In this document: positions 1 to 5,031 of the stretch, piece by piece
How the letters are laid out: each line of letters opens with the position of its first letter
How positions within the stretch are numbered: position 1 is the stretch's first letter
Assembly (NCBI GenBank): GCA_016201685.1
Contig: JACQCJ010000047.1
Span: forward strand, 1 to 8,907
Direction of reading: 5' to 3'
Source: Candidatus Peregrinibacteria bacterium
Lineage (GTDB): Bacteria; Patescibacteriota; Gracilibacteria; Peribacterales; Peribacteraceae
DNA length: 8,907 bases
Notes under the pieces: generated by a model
Database searches by the model: none
Told to the model about the DNA's origin: nothing
Seen by the model: the letters and a program-made list of their open reading frames with translations, nothing else
Program-made: the position numbers and the translations under genes

Positions 1-405
1 CTCGATGCGCACGCCCACTCCGTCATCGCCACGAACCTTCCCCTGACGCCTTACAACGTCTTCCAGTTCTGCGGCGACCGCATGGGCATGGAGCGGATCA
101 TCCGGATGCTCAAGGACGACTATCCTTTCGGCGCCGCACCGACGGGAAACTTCGAGGCCAATGCCCCGTGCGCCGAACTCTCCATGCTCGCGTACAATCT
201 CATCGTGTGGTTCAAGCGCCTCTGCCTGCCGGAGGATTGGCAATCCTTCACACTGCCGACCATCCGCCATCGTCTCCTCATGATTCCGGGGGAATTCGTG
301 AAGACGCACAATATCCCCACGCTGCGCATGCCGCGGAACACGCTTCATCAAGAAATCTTCCGCGAAGCACAGAAACGAATCGCAAAACTTTCTCCGCTCG
401 TTTAG
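1..405 (+). CDS. IS1380-type DDE transposase, C-terminal part (5'-truncated by window edge)
   Basis: Frame 1 is open from the first base to TAG at 403-405, about 134 residues. The segment has the layout of the C-terminal part of IS1380/DDE-group-1 transposases: a YNVFQFCGDRMGMERIIRMLK stretch with the conserved Glu before a Lys-rich helix, then F-x-AN, LAYNL, and a tail with TL-x-x-IR-x-RLL-x-IPGEFV. In this family the Glu in the helix before the LK motif is expected to be the last acidic catalytic residue of an RNase H-like fold. The enzyme would cut and rejoin element ends during transposition. The ATG at 82 is internal, because homology-like sequence continues upstream to the edge. No right terminal inverted repeat is obvious downstream. 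A truncated coding remnant starts about 30 nt later, suggesting the element landed in a gene. Family assignment is from remembered motifs. Confidence 0.75.
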   Translation, partial: LDAHAHSVIATNLPLTPYNVFQFCGDRMGMERIIRMLKDDYPFGAAPTGNFEANAPCAELSMLAYNLIVWFKRLCLPEDWQSFTLPTIRHRLLMIPGEFVKTHNIPTLRMPRNTLHQEIFREAQKRIAKLSPLV

Positions 406-436
406 AGTATGATTTTCACGCCGGATTTAAGTATGA

Positions 437-652
437 AAGAATCGCATCAAAAAAGAGGCAGAAGAGTTCAGTTATGCGATCCTCGGCGATGTAGCTCTTC
501 AACAGCAAAGCGCGCTCTATTCCGTTCCGCTCTCTGAATACATGAATGAGCAAAGAATTCGAGACGAGATCGAGCGATACGAACGCTCGGGGTTTTTCGT
601 CATGATTCATGCCGGAGCAATCCATGTTTTATCGCCGTGGGAGTCGCCATGA
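437..652 (+). pseudogene. 5'-truncated gene remnant next to the IS, unknown product
   Basis: Between the transposase stop and the tRNA, frame 2 is open for 71 codons, from just after TGA (434-436) to TGA (650-652). It has no ATG/GTG/TTG near its beginning; the only in-frame ATG is internal, at 542. The translation reads like real protein: a segment AILGDVALQQQSALYSV, then an acidic/basic helix NEQRIRDEIERYER, then a hydrophobic strand-like GFFVMIHAGAIHVLSP. I do not recognise the family. The likeliest reading is the C-terminus of a host gene whose 5' part was removed when the IS1380-type element inserted. The stop directly abuts the encoded CCA end of the opposite-strand tRNA-Cys. An alternative is a chance open frame, but the amino-acid pattern argues against that. 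Confidence 0.5.
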
Positions 653-727
653 TGGAGGTGCCGGCGGGAATTGCACCCACGCATGGGGGTTTTGCAGACC
701 CCTGCCTTACTGCTTGGCTACGGCACC
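653..727 (-). tRNA. tRNA-Cys(GCA)
   Basis: The reverse complement folds into a complete 75-nt cloverleaf. The acceptor stem is a perfect 7 bp (GGTGCCG/CGGCACC), with discriminator U73 as expected for cysteine, and the CCA is encoded at 655-653. The anticodon stem GGGGT/ACCCC closes the loop CTGCAAA, giving anticodon GCA. The T stem is GTGGG/CCCGC with one G-U pair. The elbow is unusual: the T-loop is TGCAATT, so position 55 is G rather than U, and the D-loop has A at the position corresponding to 18. The usual G18-U55 contact is therefore absent, while G19-C56 and T54-A58 remain possible. The gene decodes UGC/UGU codons. It lies opposite the flanking protein genes. Confidence 0.93.
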
Positions 728-753
728 AAAGAAGAATCAACGCTAGAGATGAT

Positions 754-781
754 CTAGTAAGAATCCTGCATTATCGGGCAA
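754..781 (-). promoter_or_regulatory. Possible promoter of tRNA-Cys
   Basis: Reading the minus strand, TTGCCC (781-776) is followed after 16 nt by TACTAG (759-754), about 26 nt before the tRNA 5' end. The -35 matches TTGACA at four positions and the -10 is weak, so this is only a candidate. Confidence 0.28.
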
Positions 782-827
782 GCAGCATACCGCACGGAAA
801 GAGCAGATTGAAGGGGCAGAGTCGACA

Positions 828-856
828 TTGCTTTATTTTCAAAATAATGTTATTAT
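828..856 (+). promoter_or_regulatory. Sigma70-like promoter of the 892-1434 gene
   Basis: TTGCTT (828-833) and TATTAT (851-856) are separated by exactly 17 nt in an A/T-rich stretch. Transcription would start near 863, giving a leader of roughly 29 nt before ATG 892. The opposite strand also contains a TATAAT (857-852), but it has no convincing -35. Confidence 0.6.
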
Positions 857-891
857 ATCTCAAACACCCATATCATCTTCCACAACTCTCT

Positions 892-1434
892 ATGGAAAAT
901 CGCTATGTCAGTATCAGCGTTTGCGGAATCGTCGTTGGCATCATGATCGGTGCCGCACTGTTGCACATGAACGATTCGACCGCGGCTGCAGCGTTGATTC
1001 CCGTTCCCACGCGCCCCGCTGCAGCTCTGCAGAATTATCACAGAGACAATCGTGCCACACTTCGATCCCAAACGAGCGGCGATCGCGTTGCCCCCACGGT
1101 AACGACGACATCTCCGGCGGATTCAGCCATGCTCGCCGCGACCTGTGCAGCCGTAGGAGATTTCTACAAGCAGCTCACGTCGGCCCTCGACAAAGCTTTG
1201 CCCACCACCGATGCCACGAGTCCCGATACCGGCAAATTCGATGCGAGCAAAGCGATGATCCGCACGACGATGGATAGCGTCCTCTCCAGGTATTGCATCA
1301 AATCATCCGATGCCTCGGCCGCGACGGTGACGTCCGACATCACCGTGAATAACAAATGCAATCAGTTCTCCGGCGCGCGCAAAGTCACGTGCCTCGGGTT
1401 CCAGAACCGCGGCATCAAGTACAATGGTAATTGA
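892..1434 (+). CDS. Membrane-anchored, probably exported, small protein of unknown function
   Basis: 180 residues, not recognised. A short basic N-terminus is followed by a hydrophobic segment at about residues 6-24 (VSISVCGIVVGIMIGAALL), which would act as a signal-anchor or signal peptide. An Ala/Pro/Ser/Thr-rich low-complexity linker runs to about residue 80. The C-terminal part has four cysteines (C85, C135, C156, C167) that could form disulfides outside the cytoplasm. I chose ATG 892 because it places the hydrophobic segment at the N-terminus and follows the promoter at 828-856. The upstream in-frame ATG at 637 would run through the tRNA-Cys gene, and the one at 847 lies within the promoter. 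No clear Shine-Dalgarno is seen. A strong terminator follows 22 nt after the stop, so the gene appears monocistronic. A pilin-like or cell-surface role is possible but unproven. Confidence 0.72.
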   Translation: MENRYVSISVCGIVVGIMIGAALLHMNDSTAAAALIPVPTRPAAALQNYHRDNRATLRSQTSGDRVAPTVTTTSPADSAMLAATCAAVGDFYKQLTSALDKALPTTDATSPDTGKFDASKAMIRTTMDSVLSRYCIKSSDASAATVTSDITVNNKCNQFSGARKVTCLGFQNRGIKYNGN

Positions 1435-1456
1435 TCGAGACGATCAACGGTGAAGG

Positions 1457-1483
1457 AAGGAGCGCGGTGCGCTCCTTTTTCTT
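1457..1483 (+). terminator. Rho-independent terminator after the 892-1434 gene
   Basis: A perfect 9-bp stem, AAGGAGCGC (1457-1465) with GCGCTCCTT (1469-1477), closes a 3-nt loop. The stem runs directly into a T-rich tail (TTTTTCTT). Confidence 0.88.
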
Positions 1484-1504
1484 GGGTTTCATCCTGTGAA
1501 AGAG

Positions 1505-1533
1505 TTGTCTCATCCTGCGGGATTCGCTACAGT
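1505..1533 (+). promoter_or_regulatory. Probable purP promoter with a very short leader
   Basis: TTGTCT (1505-1510) and TACAGT (1528-1533) are spaced by 17 nt and each matches the sigma70 consensus at four of six positions. Initiation about 7 nt downstream would leave only about 5 nt before ATG 1546, which has no Shine-Dalgarno. Confidence 0.5.
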
Positions 1534-1545
1534 TCTCGAAATACC

Positions 1546-2622
1546 ATGCAGCAGCCTCAACCGCCGCAGGCTTCGCACAATCCCCGCGACTATGTGATCG
1601 CGACGATGGGGAGCCATTCGGCCTTGCAGATCCTCAAAGGCGCGCGCGACGAGGGAATGCGCACGCTCGTCATCTGCCAGAAGGGCATGGAGCGGCCGTA
1701 TGGATCGTACGGGGTCGCCGATGAGATGCTCCTCGTCGACGATTGGAAAAAAGGATGGAACGCCGCGCTCGAGAGGGAATTGATACGACGCAATGCCATC
1801 GTCATTCCGCACGGTTCGTTCGTCGCATACCTCGGTCACGAGCGCGTGGCGCGCATGAAGGCGATGTACTACGGCACCAAGGAGATCCTCGAGTGGGAGT
1901 CCGATCGCCGCAAGGAGCGAAAGTGGCTAGAGCAGTCGCGTCTCCTCCTCCCCAGAGTCTTCAAGCGGCCCGCCGACATCGATCGCCGAGTGATCGTGAA
2001 GTTCCACGGTGCGGGGGGAGGATTCGGCTACTTCGTGGTGAAGTCGGAGGAGCAATTCGAGGAAGTGAAGCGCAAGAAGTATCCCAGGGAGAAAGACTTC
2101 GTCATCCAGGAGTACATCCTGGGCGTGCCGCTCTATATTCACTACTTCTACTCGCCGATCACGGGAGAACTCGAGATCATGAGCTTCGATAAGCGCTATG
2201 AGTCGAATGCGGATTCCATCGGGCGCATCCGTGCCGAGGATCAACTCGCCGCGAACATCCATACTTCCTACACCATCATCGGCAACATGCCCGTCGTCGT
2301 TCGCGAATCGCTCCTGCCCGAGATGTTCGAGATGGGGGATCGCGTGGTCAAAGTCAGCCAGAGGCTCTGCGGGCCCAAGGGGAAAGATGGAAAGCGCAAA
2401 GGACTCTTCGGCCCGTTCTGCCTGGAGACAATCATCACCCGCAAGCTCCAGATCTACGTCTTCGAGATCAGCGCGCGCATCGTCGCGGGCACGAATCCCT
2501 ACATCAACGGTTCCCCGTATACTGACCTGAAGTACGACGTGCCGATGTCCACTGGTCGCAGGATCGCTCGCGAAATCAAGCAGGCGATCGGAGAAGGGAG
2601 GTTGGGGGAGATTTTGGGATGA
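1546..2622 (+). CDS. purP: PurP-type FAICAR synthetase (formate-dependent AICAR ligase, ATP-grasp)
   Basis: 358 residues, close to the usual PurP length of about 360. PurP converts AICAR plus formate and ATP to FAICAR, the penultimate step of IMP synthesis, in organisms that do not use folate-dependent PurH. The expected landmarks are in order: IATMGSHSALQILKGA (18-33) in the N-terminal domain, VIPHGSF (86-92), WESD (117-120), the Gly-rich ATP-grasp loop VKFHGAGGGFGYF (151-163), IHYFYSP (198-204), DKRYESN (215-221), VVRESLLP (251-258), the acidic metal/ATP-site motif FEISAR (306-311) followed by GTN (315-317), and PMSTGRRIAREIK near the end. I chose ATG 1546 because the upstream in-frame GTG at 1450 would place the terminator hairpin inside the coding region. 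A divergent paralog follows 105 nt downstream. All motifs I would expect for activity are present. Confidence 0.9.
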   Translation: MQQPQPPQASHNPRDYVIATMGSHSALQILKGARDEGMRTLVICQKGMERPYGSYGVADEMLLVDDWKKGWNAALERELIRRNAIVIPHGSFVAYLGHERVARMKAMYYGTKEILEWESDRRKERKWLEQSRLLLPRVFKRPADIDRRVIVKFHGAGGGFGYFVVKSEEQFEEVKRKKYPREKDFVIQEYILGVPLYIHYFYSPITGELEIMSFDKRYESNADSIGRIRAEDQLAANIHTSYTIIGNMPVVVRESLLPEMFEMGDRVVKVSQRLCGPKGKDGKRKGLFGPFCLETIITRKLQIYVFEISARIVAGTNPYINGSPYTDLKYDVPMSTGRRIAREIKQAIGEGRLGEILG

Positions 2623-2721
2623 GTTATTAGTTTTTGGTTACTGGTTTCTTCTGTTCCCTACAATCGATCCGTTTGATTTTTCACCTCATAAACTATAAAC
2701 CAATAATCAGTAACCAATAAC
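2623..2721. repeat. Imperfect 25-nt inverted repeat filling the gap between the two PurP genes
   Basis: The left arm (2623-2647), starting right after the purP stop, can pair with the right arm (2697-2721), which ends 6 nt before the next ATG. About 22 of 25 positions pair, counting two G-U. The arms are repetitive (GGTTACTGG and CAGTAACC type units), and the loop is about 49 nt. It could be an RNA hairpin affecting transcript continuity between the genes, or a dispersed repeat. A weak TTGATT (2673-2678) / TATAAA (2694-2699) pair with 15-nt spacing lies in the loop and right arm. Confidence 0.6.
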
Positions 2722-2727
2722 TTGCCG

Positions 2728-3885
2728 ATGAATGTCTCCGATCTCCTCGCCGGCTACGATCTTCGAAAACTGACGATCGGCGTGCTCGGCGGCCACAGCG
2801 CATTGGACGTTTGTCACGGCGCCAAGCAGTGGGCGTTCAAGACGGTTGCAGTAGCGCAGCAAGGACGAGAGCAGACCTATTCGAAATACTACAAGACGCA
2901 CGGTGAGCTCGGATGTATCGATGAGGTCATCATCGTGAAGAAATTCCAGGATGTCCTGGAAGAGAAAATCCAGAAACAACTGCGGGCGATGAACACGATC
3001 TTCATCCACAACCGCTACTTCTGGGTCTACTTCGACGACTTCGCAAAGGTCGAAAATGATTTCAACGTTCCCATCTTCGGGTCGCGCACGCTTCTGAAAC
3101 TTGAAGAACGTGGTTCGACGAAGCTCACCACGGGCGATCAGAAATTCAATCAGTACGATCTCCTCCGGCAAGCCGGCATCCGCACCCCGAAGATCTTCGA
3201 TCACCCCGAAGACATCGATCGGCTCTGCATCGTGAAGGCGAGCGAGGCGGCGCGCGGGTACGAGCGGGGATTCTTCCTCGTGCACGACGCTGCTTTGTGG
3301 AAGAAGGAAGGAGCGCGTTTGGAAGAAGAAAAGAAGATTGCTGCAGATTGGCGCAAAGCTCCGATCGAGGAATTCATTGTCGGAGCGCCGGTCAATTTCA
3401 ACTTCTTCTACTCGCCTCTCACGGGCGAGCTGGAGCTGATGGGAACAGACACCCGCCGCCAGACGAATCTCGACGGTTTCCTCCGCATGACGGCCAACGA
3501 GCAGAACATGGCGCTCCAGTACGTGCCGCTCAAGATGATCGAGACGGGGCACATCGCCTGCACCGTCAAAGAGTCGCTCCTGGAGAAGGCGTTCGATCTC
3601 GCGGAGAAGTTCGTGAAGGCGACGCAGAATCTTCCAAAGGAACTCGAGCCTGCGGGCAAGGGCATCATCGGGCCCTTCGCGCTGCAGGGAGCGGTGGTAG
3701 CGGAGGAGGGGAGGGAGGATATCGTCATTTTCGACGTGAGCCTGCGCATTCCCGGCTCGCCCGGCATCGCCGCGACCCCCTACTCGAGCTACCTCCACGG
3801 AACACCGATGAGCATGGGAGAGAGGATCGGCATGGAAATCCGCTCTGCGGTGGACGCGAATGCGTTGGAGAAGATCATCACGTGA
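2728..3885 (+). CDS. Divergent PurP-like ATP-grasp paralog
   Basis: 385 residues, clearly homologous along its length to the preceding PurP: GVLGGHSALDVCHGAK (18-33), DHPEDIDRLCIVKA (158-171), NFFYSPLTGELELMGTD (225-241), TVKESLLEKAFDLAEK (279-294), GIIGPFALQ (312-320) and PMSMGERIGMEIR (360-372). Several active-site regions differ. PHGSF is replaced by IHNRYF, the Gly-rich loop after VK is replaced by ASEAARGYERGF, and FEISAR is replaced by FDVSLR followed by GSPG, with Asp instead of Glu. The fold should be kept, but substrate or activity may have changed. Paralogs of PurP are known in Archaea and not all are assigned. Possible roles are a second purine step, a regulatory subunit of PurP, or another nucleotide-like ligase. 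ATG 2728 is preferred over the TTG two codons upstream, which touches the inverted repeat. The 3' end overlaps the convergent gene by 8 nt. Confidence 0.85.
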   Translation: MNVSDLLAGYDLRKLTIGVLGGHSALDVCHGAKQWAFKTVAVAQQGREQTYSKYYKTHGELGCIDEVIIVKKFQDVLEEKIQKQLRAMNTIFIHNRYFWVYFDDFAKVENDFNVPIFGSRTLLKLEERGSTKLTTGDQKFNQYDLLRQAGIRTPKIFDHPEDIDRLCIVKASEAARGYERGFFLVHDAALWKKEGARLEEEKKIAADWRKAPIEEFIVGAPVNFNFFYSPLTGELELMGTDTRRQTNLDGFLRMTANEQNMALQYVPLKMIETGHIACTVKESLLEKAFDLAEKFVKATQNLPKELEPAGKGIIGPFALQGAVVAEEGREDIVIFDVSLRIPGSPGIAATPYSSYLHGTPMSMGERIGMEIRSAVDANALEKIIT

Positions 3886-4180
3886 GTTTCTCCTGAAGCG
3901 CCTCAAGCAATCCGCTCGCAGCCTCCATCTCCTGCAGATCGTATTCCAGGAGATTCTTCATGGTCTCGACGGCATCGCTCCACTTGCGATGGAATTCATG
4001 GTGGACGAGCGAGACGCCGAGGAAATCCTTCAAGTACTGGATCACCACGTCGTCGGTCCATTCCTGATCGAGGAGGAATCGACAGAGTTCTTTGACGGAG
4101 TGCAAGCCTCGCTTCTGTTCCAGTTCAGTGAGGAACAGTTGGACGGAAGTCTTCCACTCGTTGCTCGGGGACGGCGGCAT
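3878..4180 (-). CDS. Small helical protein, unknown function
   Basis: 100 residues, with no recognised family. After a short Pro/Ser-rich start, nearly the whole sequence looks alpha-helical: VQLFLTELEQ, VKELCRFLLDQEW, DDVVIQYLKDFLG, then a long C-terminal segment DAVETMKNLLEYDLQEMEAA. It has one Cys and no signal peptide or membrane segment, so it is probably a cytoplasmic helical bundle. It is convergent with the PurP-like paralog, the two stops overlapping by 8 nt. A TATACT (4193-4188 on the minus strand) lies 7 nt before the ATG, suggesting a leaderless message. The opposite strand also has an open frame across this region, but its protein is less plausible, with runs of phenylalanine and basic residues from antisense reading. 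Confidence 0.6.
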   Translation of the reverse strand: MPPSPSNEWKTSVQLFLTELEQKRGLHSVKELCRFLLDQEWTDDVVIQYLKDFLGVSLVHHEFHRKWSDAVETMKNLLEYDLQEMEAASGLLEALQEKLT

Positions 4181-4187
4181 GGGACCG

Positions 4188-4193
4188 AGTATA
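4188..4193 (-). promoter_or_regulatory. -10 element suggesting leaderless transcription of the 100-aa gene
   Basis: TATACT on the minus strand is separated from ATG (4180-4178) by 7 nt, so initiation at the normal distance would fall at or next to the start codon. No good -35 is visible at 16-18 nt. Confidence 0.35.
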
Positions 4194-4206
4194 CAGATTT
4201 CTTGTG

Positions 4207-4236
4207 GGGTGGCTGTTTTTTTTCAAAAAGCCATCC
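4207..4236. other. Hairpin with T/A-rich upper stem between two minus-strand small genes
   Basis: GGGTGGCT (4207-4214) can pair with AGCCATCC (4229-4236), with one G-U. The stem continues as T-A pairs above a bulged G at 4215. The T-run lies inside the hairpin rather than after it, so it is not a classic terminator. It sits after the stop of the 51-aa ORF and could still end that transcript. Confidence 0.35.
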
Positions 4237-4263
4237 GGCAGTCCTCGATCGTGAGATATCGGA

Positions 4264-4419
4264 TCATCGTTTCGCGAGTTCTCGAACGAGCGCCCTGTAG
4301 CTGTCATCGAGATCTTTCAATTTCTCCGGATATTGCATGGGACGGCTCCGTACGTCTTGTTTTGGCGTCGGCTTCTTTTTCAGTTGGGCCTTCAGAAGTT
4401 TTTTGATGAAGCGGATCAT
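4264..4419 (-). CDS. 51-residue basic small protein, unknown function
   Basis: The minus strand encodes 51 residues from ATG (4419-4417) to TGA (4266-4264). The N-terminus is strongly basic and amphipathic (MIRFIKKLLKAQLKKK), followed by PTPKQDV, and the C-terminus is a charged helix (PEKLKDLDDSYRALVRELAKR). The composition is protein-like, and an extended -10 (TGTGATACT, 4439-4431) lies 11 nt before the ATG, giving a near-leaderless transcript. There is no Shine-Dalgarno. The basic helix could bind RNA, DNA or a membrane surface; I do not recognise a family. Its length leaves some chance that it is fortuitous. Confidence 0.45.
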   Translation of the reverse strand: MIRFIKKLLKAQLKKKPTPKQDVRSRPMQYPEKLKDLDDSYRALVRELAKR

Positions 4420-4452
4420 GAGAATTGGAGAGTATCACAGACAGATTTTCTT

Positions 4453-4461
4453 TGGTAGAAT
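4453..4461 (+). promoter_or_regulatory. Extended -10 promoter for the tRNA-Ala region
   Basis: TGGTAGAAT is an extended -10 (TGn plus TAGAAT) located 13 nt before the first tRNA-like fragment. No -35 with correct spacing is visible, as is common for extended -10 promoters. Transcription would start near 4468 and read through both fragments into tRNA-Ala. Confidence 0.42.
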
Positions 4462-4474
4462 ATTCGAGTTTATT

Positions 4475-4513
4475 GGGGCTGTAGCTCCCACCTAAGGCGG
4501 GCAGGCAGTGGTA
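4475..4513 (+). pseudogene. tRNA-Ala 5' fragment split by a 19-nt insertion
   Basis: Positions 4475-4487 and 4507-4513 together equal the first 20 nt of the intact tRNA-Ala at 4583 (20 of 20). They are interrupted at the D-loop boundary by a 19-nt sequence (4488-4506) containing an imperfect palindrome, CCACCT-A-AGGCGG. No anticodon or T arm follows. Instead CCCCGCATC follows, which is also found after the second fragment. Confidence 0.6.
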
Positions 4514-4540
4514 CCCCGCATCCTCTGATCATTCCTTCTT

Positions 4541-4571
4541 GGGGCATTAGCTCAGTTGGTAGCCCCGCATC
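4541..4571 (+). pseudogene. Second tRNA-like 5' fragment
   Basis: GGGGCATTAGCTCAGTTGGTAG is a typical 5' half of an Ala/Ile-like bacterial tRNA (acceptor strand, D stem and G18G19 loop). It then switches to CCCCGCATC, the same 9-mer that follows the first fragment. The D-stem 3' strand, anticodon arm and T arm are absent. GGGGC (4541-4545) could instead pair with GCCCC (4562-4566), giving a simple hairpin. Confidence 0.55.
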
Positions 4572-4582
4572 TTTTCGTCCAA

Positions 4583-4657
<75 letters not shown>

Positions 4658-4664
4658 CAGATCG

Positions 4665-4686
4665 GCCAAAAGAACGATCTTTTGGC
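4665..4686 (+). terminator. Hairpin just after tRNA-Ala
   Basis: A perfect 8-bp stem, GCCAAAAG (4665-4672) with CTTTTGGC (4679-4686), closes a 6-nt loop 7 nt after the tRNA CCA. No T-run follows the stem, so it may be a processing or 3'-end structure rather than a standard intrinsic terminator. Confidence 0.45.
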
Positions 4687-4719
4687 TTGCAGAAGACAAA
4701 AGAAGTTCGCACACTCCCG

Positions 4720-4794
4720 GGAGCTCTTTATTTGGGAAAAATTGGGTTTTGTCTATTTGAAGAGCAAAAGTCGGTTCAAGTCCCGGTAGCTCGA
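4720..4794 (+). pseudogene. Degenerate tRNA-like sequence
   Basis: A T-loop-like GGTTCAAGTCC (4773-4783) is followed by an acceptor-like TAGCTCG and then A at 4794. GAGCT at 4720-4724 can pair with AGCTC at 4788-4792, and TTTTG/CAAAA could form an anticodon-like stem. The T stem has two mismatches, no normal D arm is visible and no CCA is encoded. It looks like decayed tRNA, or chance. Confidence 0.3.
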
Positions 4795-4865
4795 TGTCTT
4801 CTGCGAATCCAGTCCAGCCACTGTGGTTGCTTTCAAGAGCGAAGCCGATCAATTGTTCGCCCACT

Positions 4866-5027
4866 ATGGACTCCACCTCCAAAGAGCAGCTCCAAGAGAA
4901 ATGGAAAGACTTTGATTTCAGCAATGCCATTGCCCTTCTGATGCTCATGAAGGAAATACAGGAGCAAGAACCCTTGGATGATCCTGATATTCTGATGATT
5001 GATAAGGATGGAACTCCACTCTACTGA
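4866..5027 (+). CDS. Small acidic hypothetical protein
   Basis: From ATG 4866 this gives 53 residues: a charged helical start (TSKEQLQEKWKDF), a hydrophobic helix (SNAIALLMLMKEIQEQE) and an acidic tail ending LDDPDILMIDKDGTPLY. No family is recognised. An in-frame ATG at 4794 would add 24 residues, but that segment overlaps the degenerate tRNA-like sequence and reads less like protein. No Shine-Dalgarno or promoter is obvious for either start. It converges on the SWIM-domain gene, with 4 nt between the two stop codons. An antisense frame also spans much of this stretch, so the call is tentative. Confidence 0.42.
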   Translation: MDSTSKEQLQEKWKDFDFSNAIALLMLMKEIQEQEPLDDPDILMIDKDGTPLY

Positions 5028-5031
5028 TTTC

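Noticed and set aside
637..891. Upstream extension of the 892-1434 gene from ATG 637
   Set aside because: It would translate antisense through the complete tRNA-Cys gene and past the promoter at 828-856.
1450..1545. GTG start at 1450 for purP
   Set aside because: It would place the rho-independent terminator in the coding sequence, and the extra residues do not resemble PurP.
2707..3906. Long minus-strand open frame (399 codons) opposite the PurP-like paralog
   Set aside because: The plus strand has clear PurP homology throughout. The antisense product is rich in R, E and H with a repetitive pattern typical of antisense reading of GC-rich codons.
3860..4300. Plus-strand 146-codon frame overlapping the small helical gene
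   Set aside because: It overlaps the end of the PurP-like gene and reads as antisense composition, and the minus-strand product is more protein-like. Some uncertainty remains.
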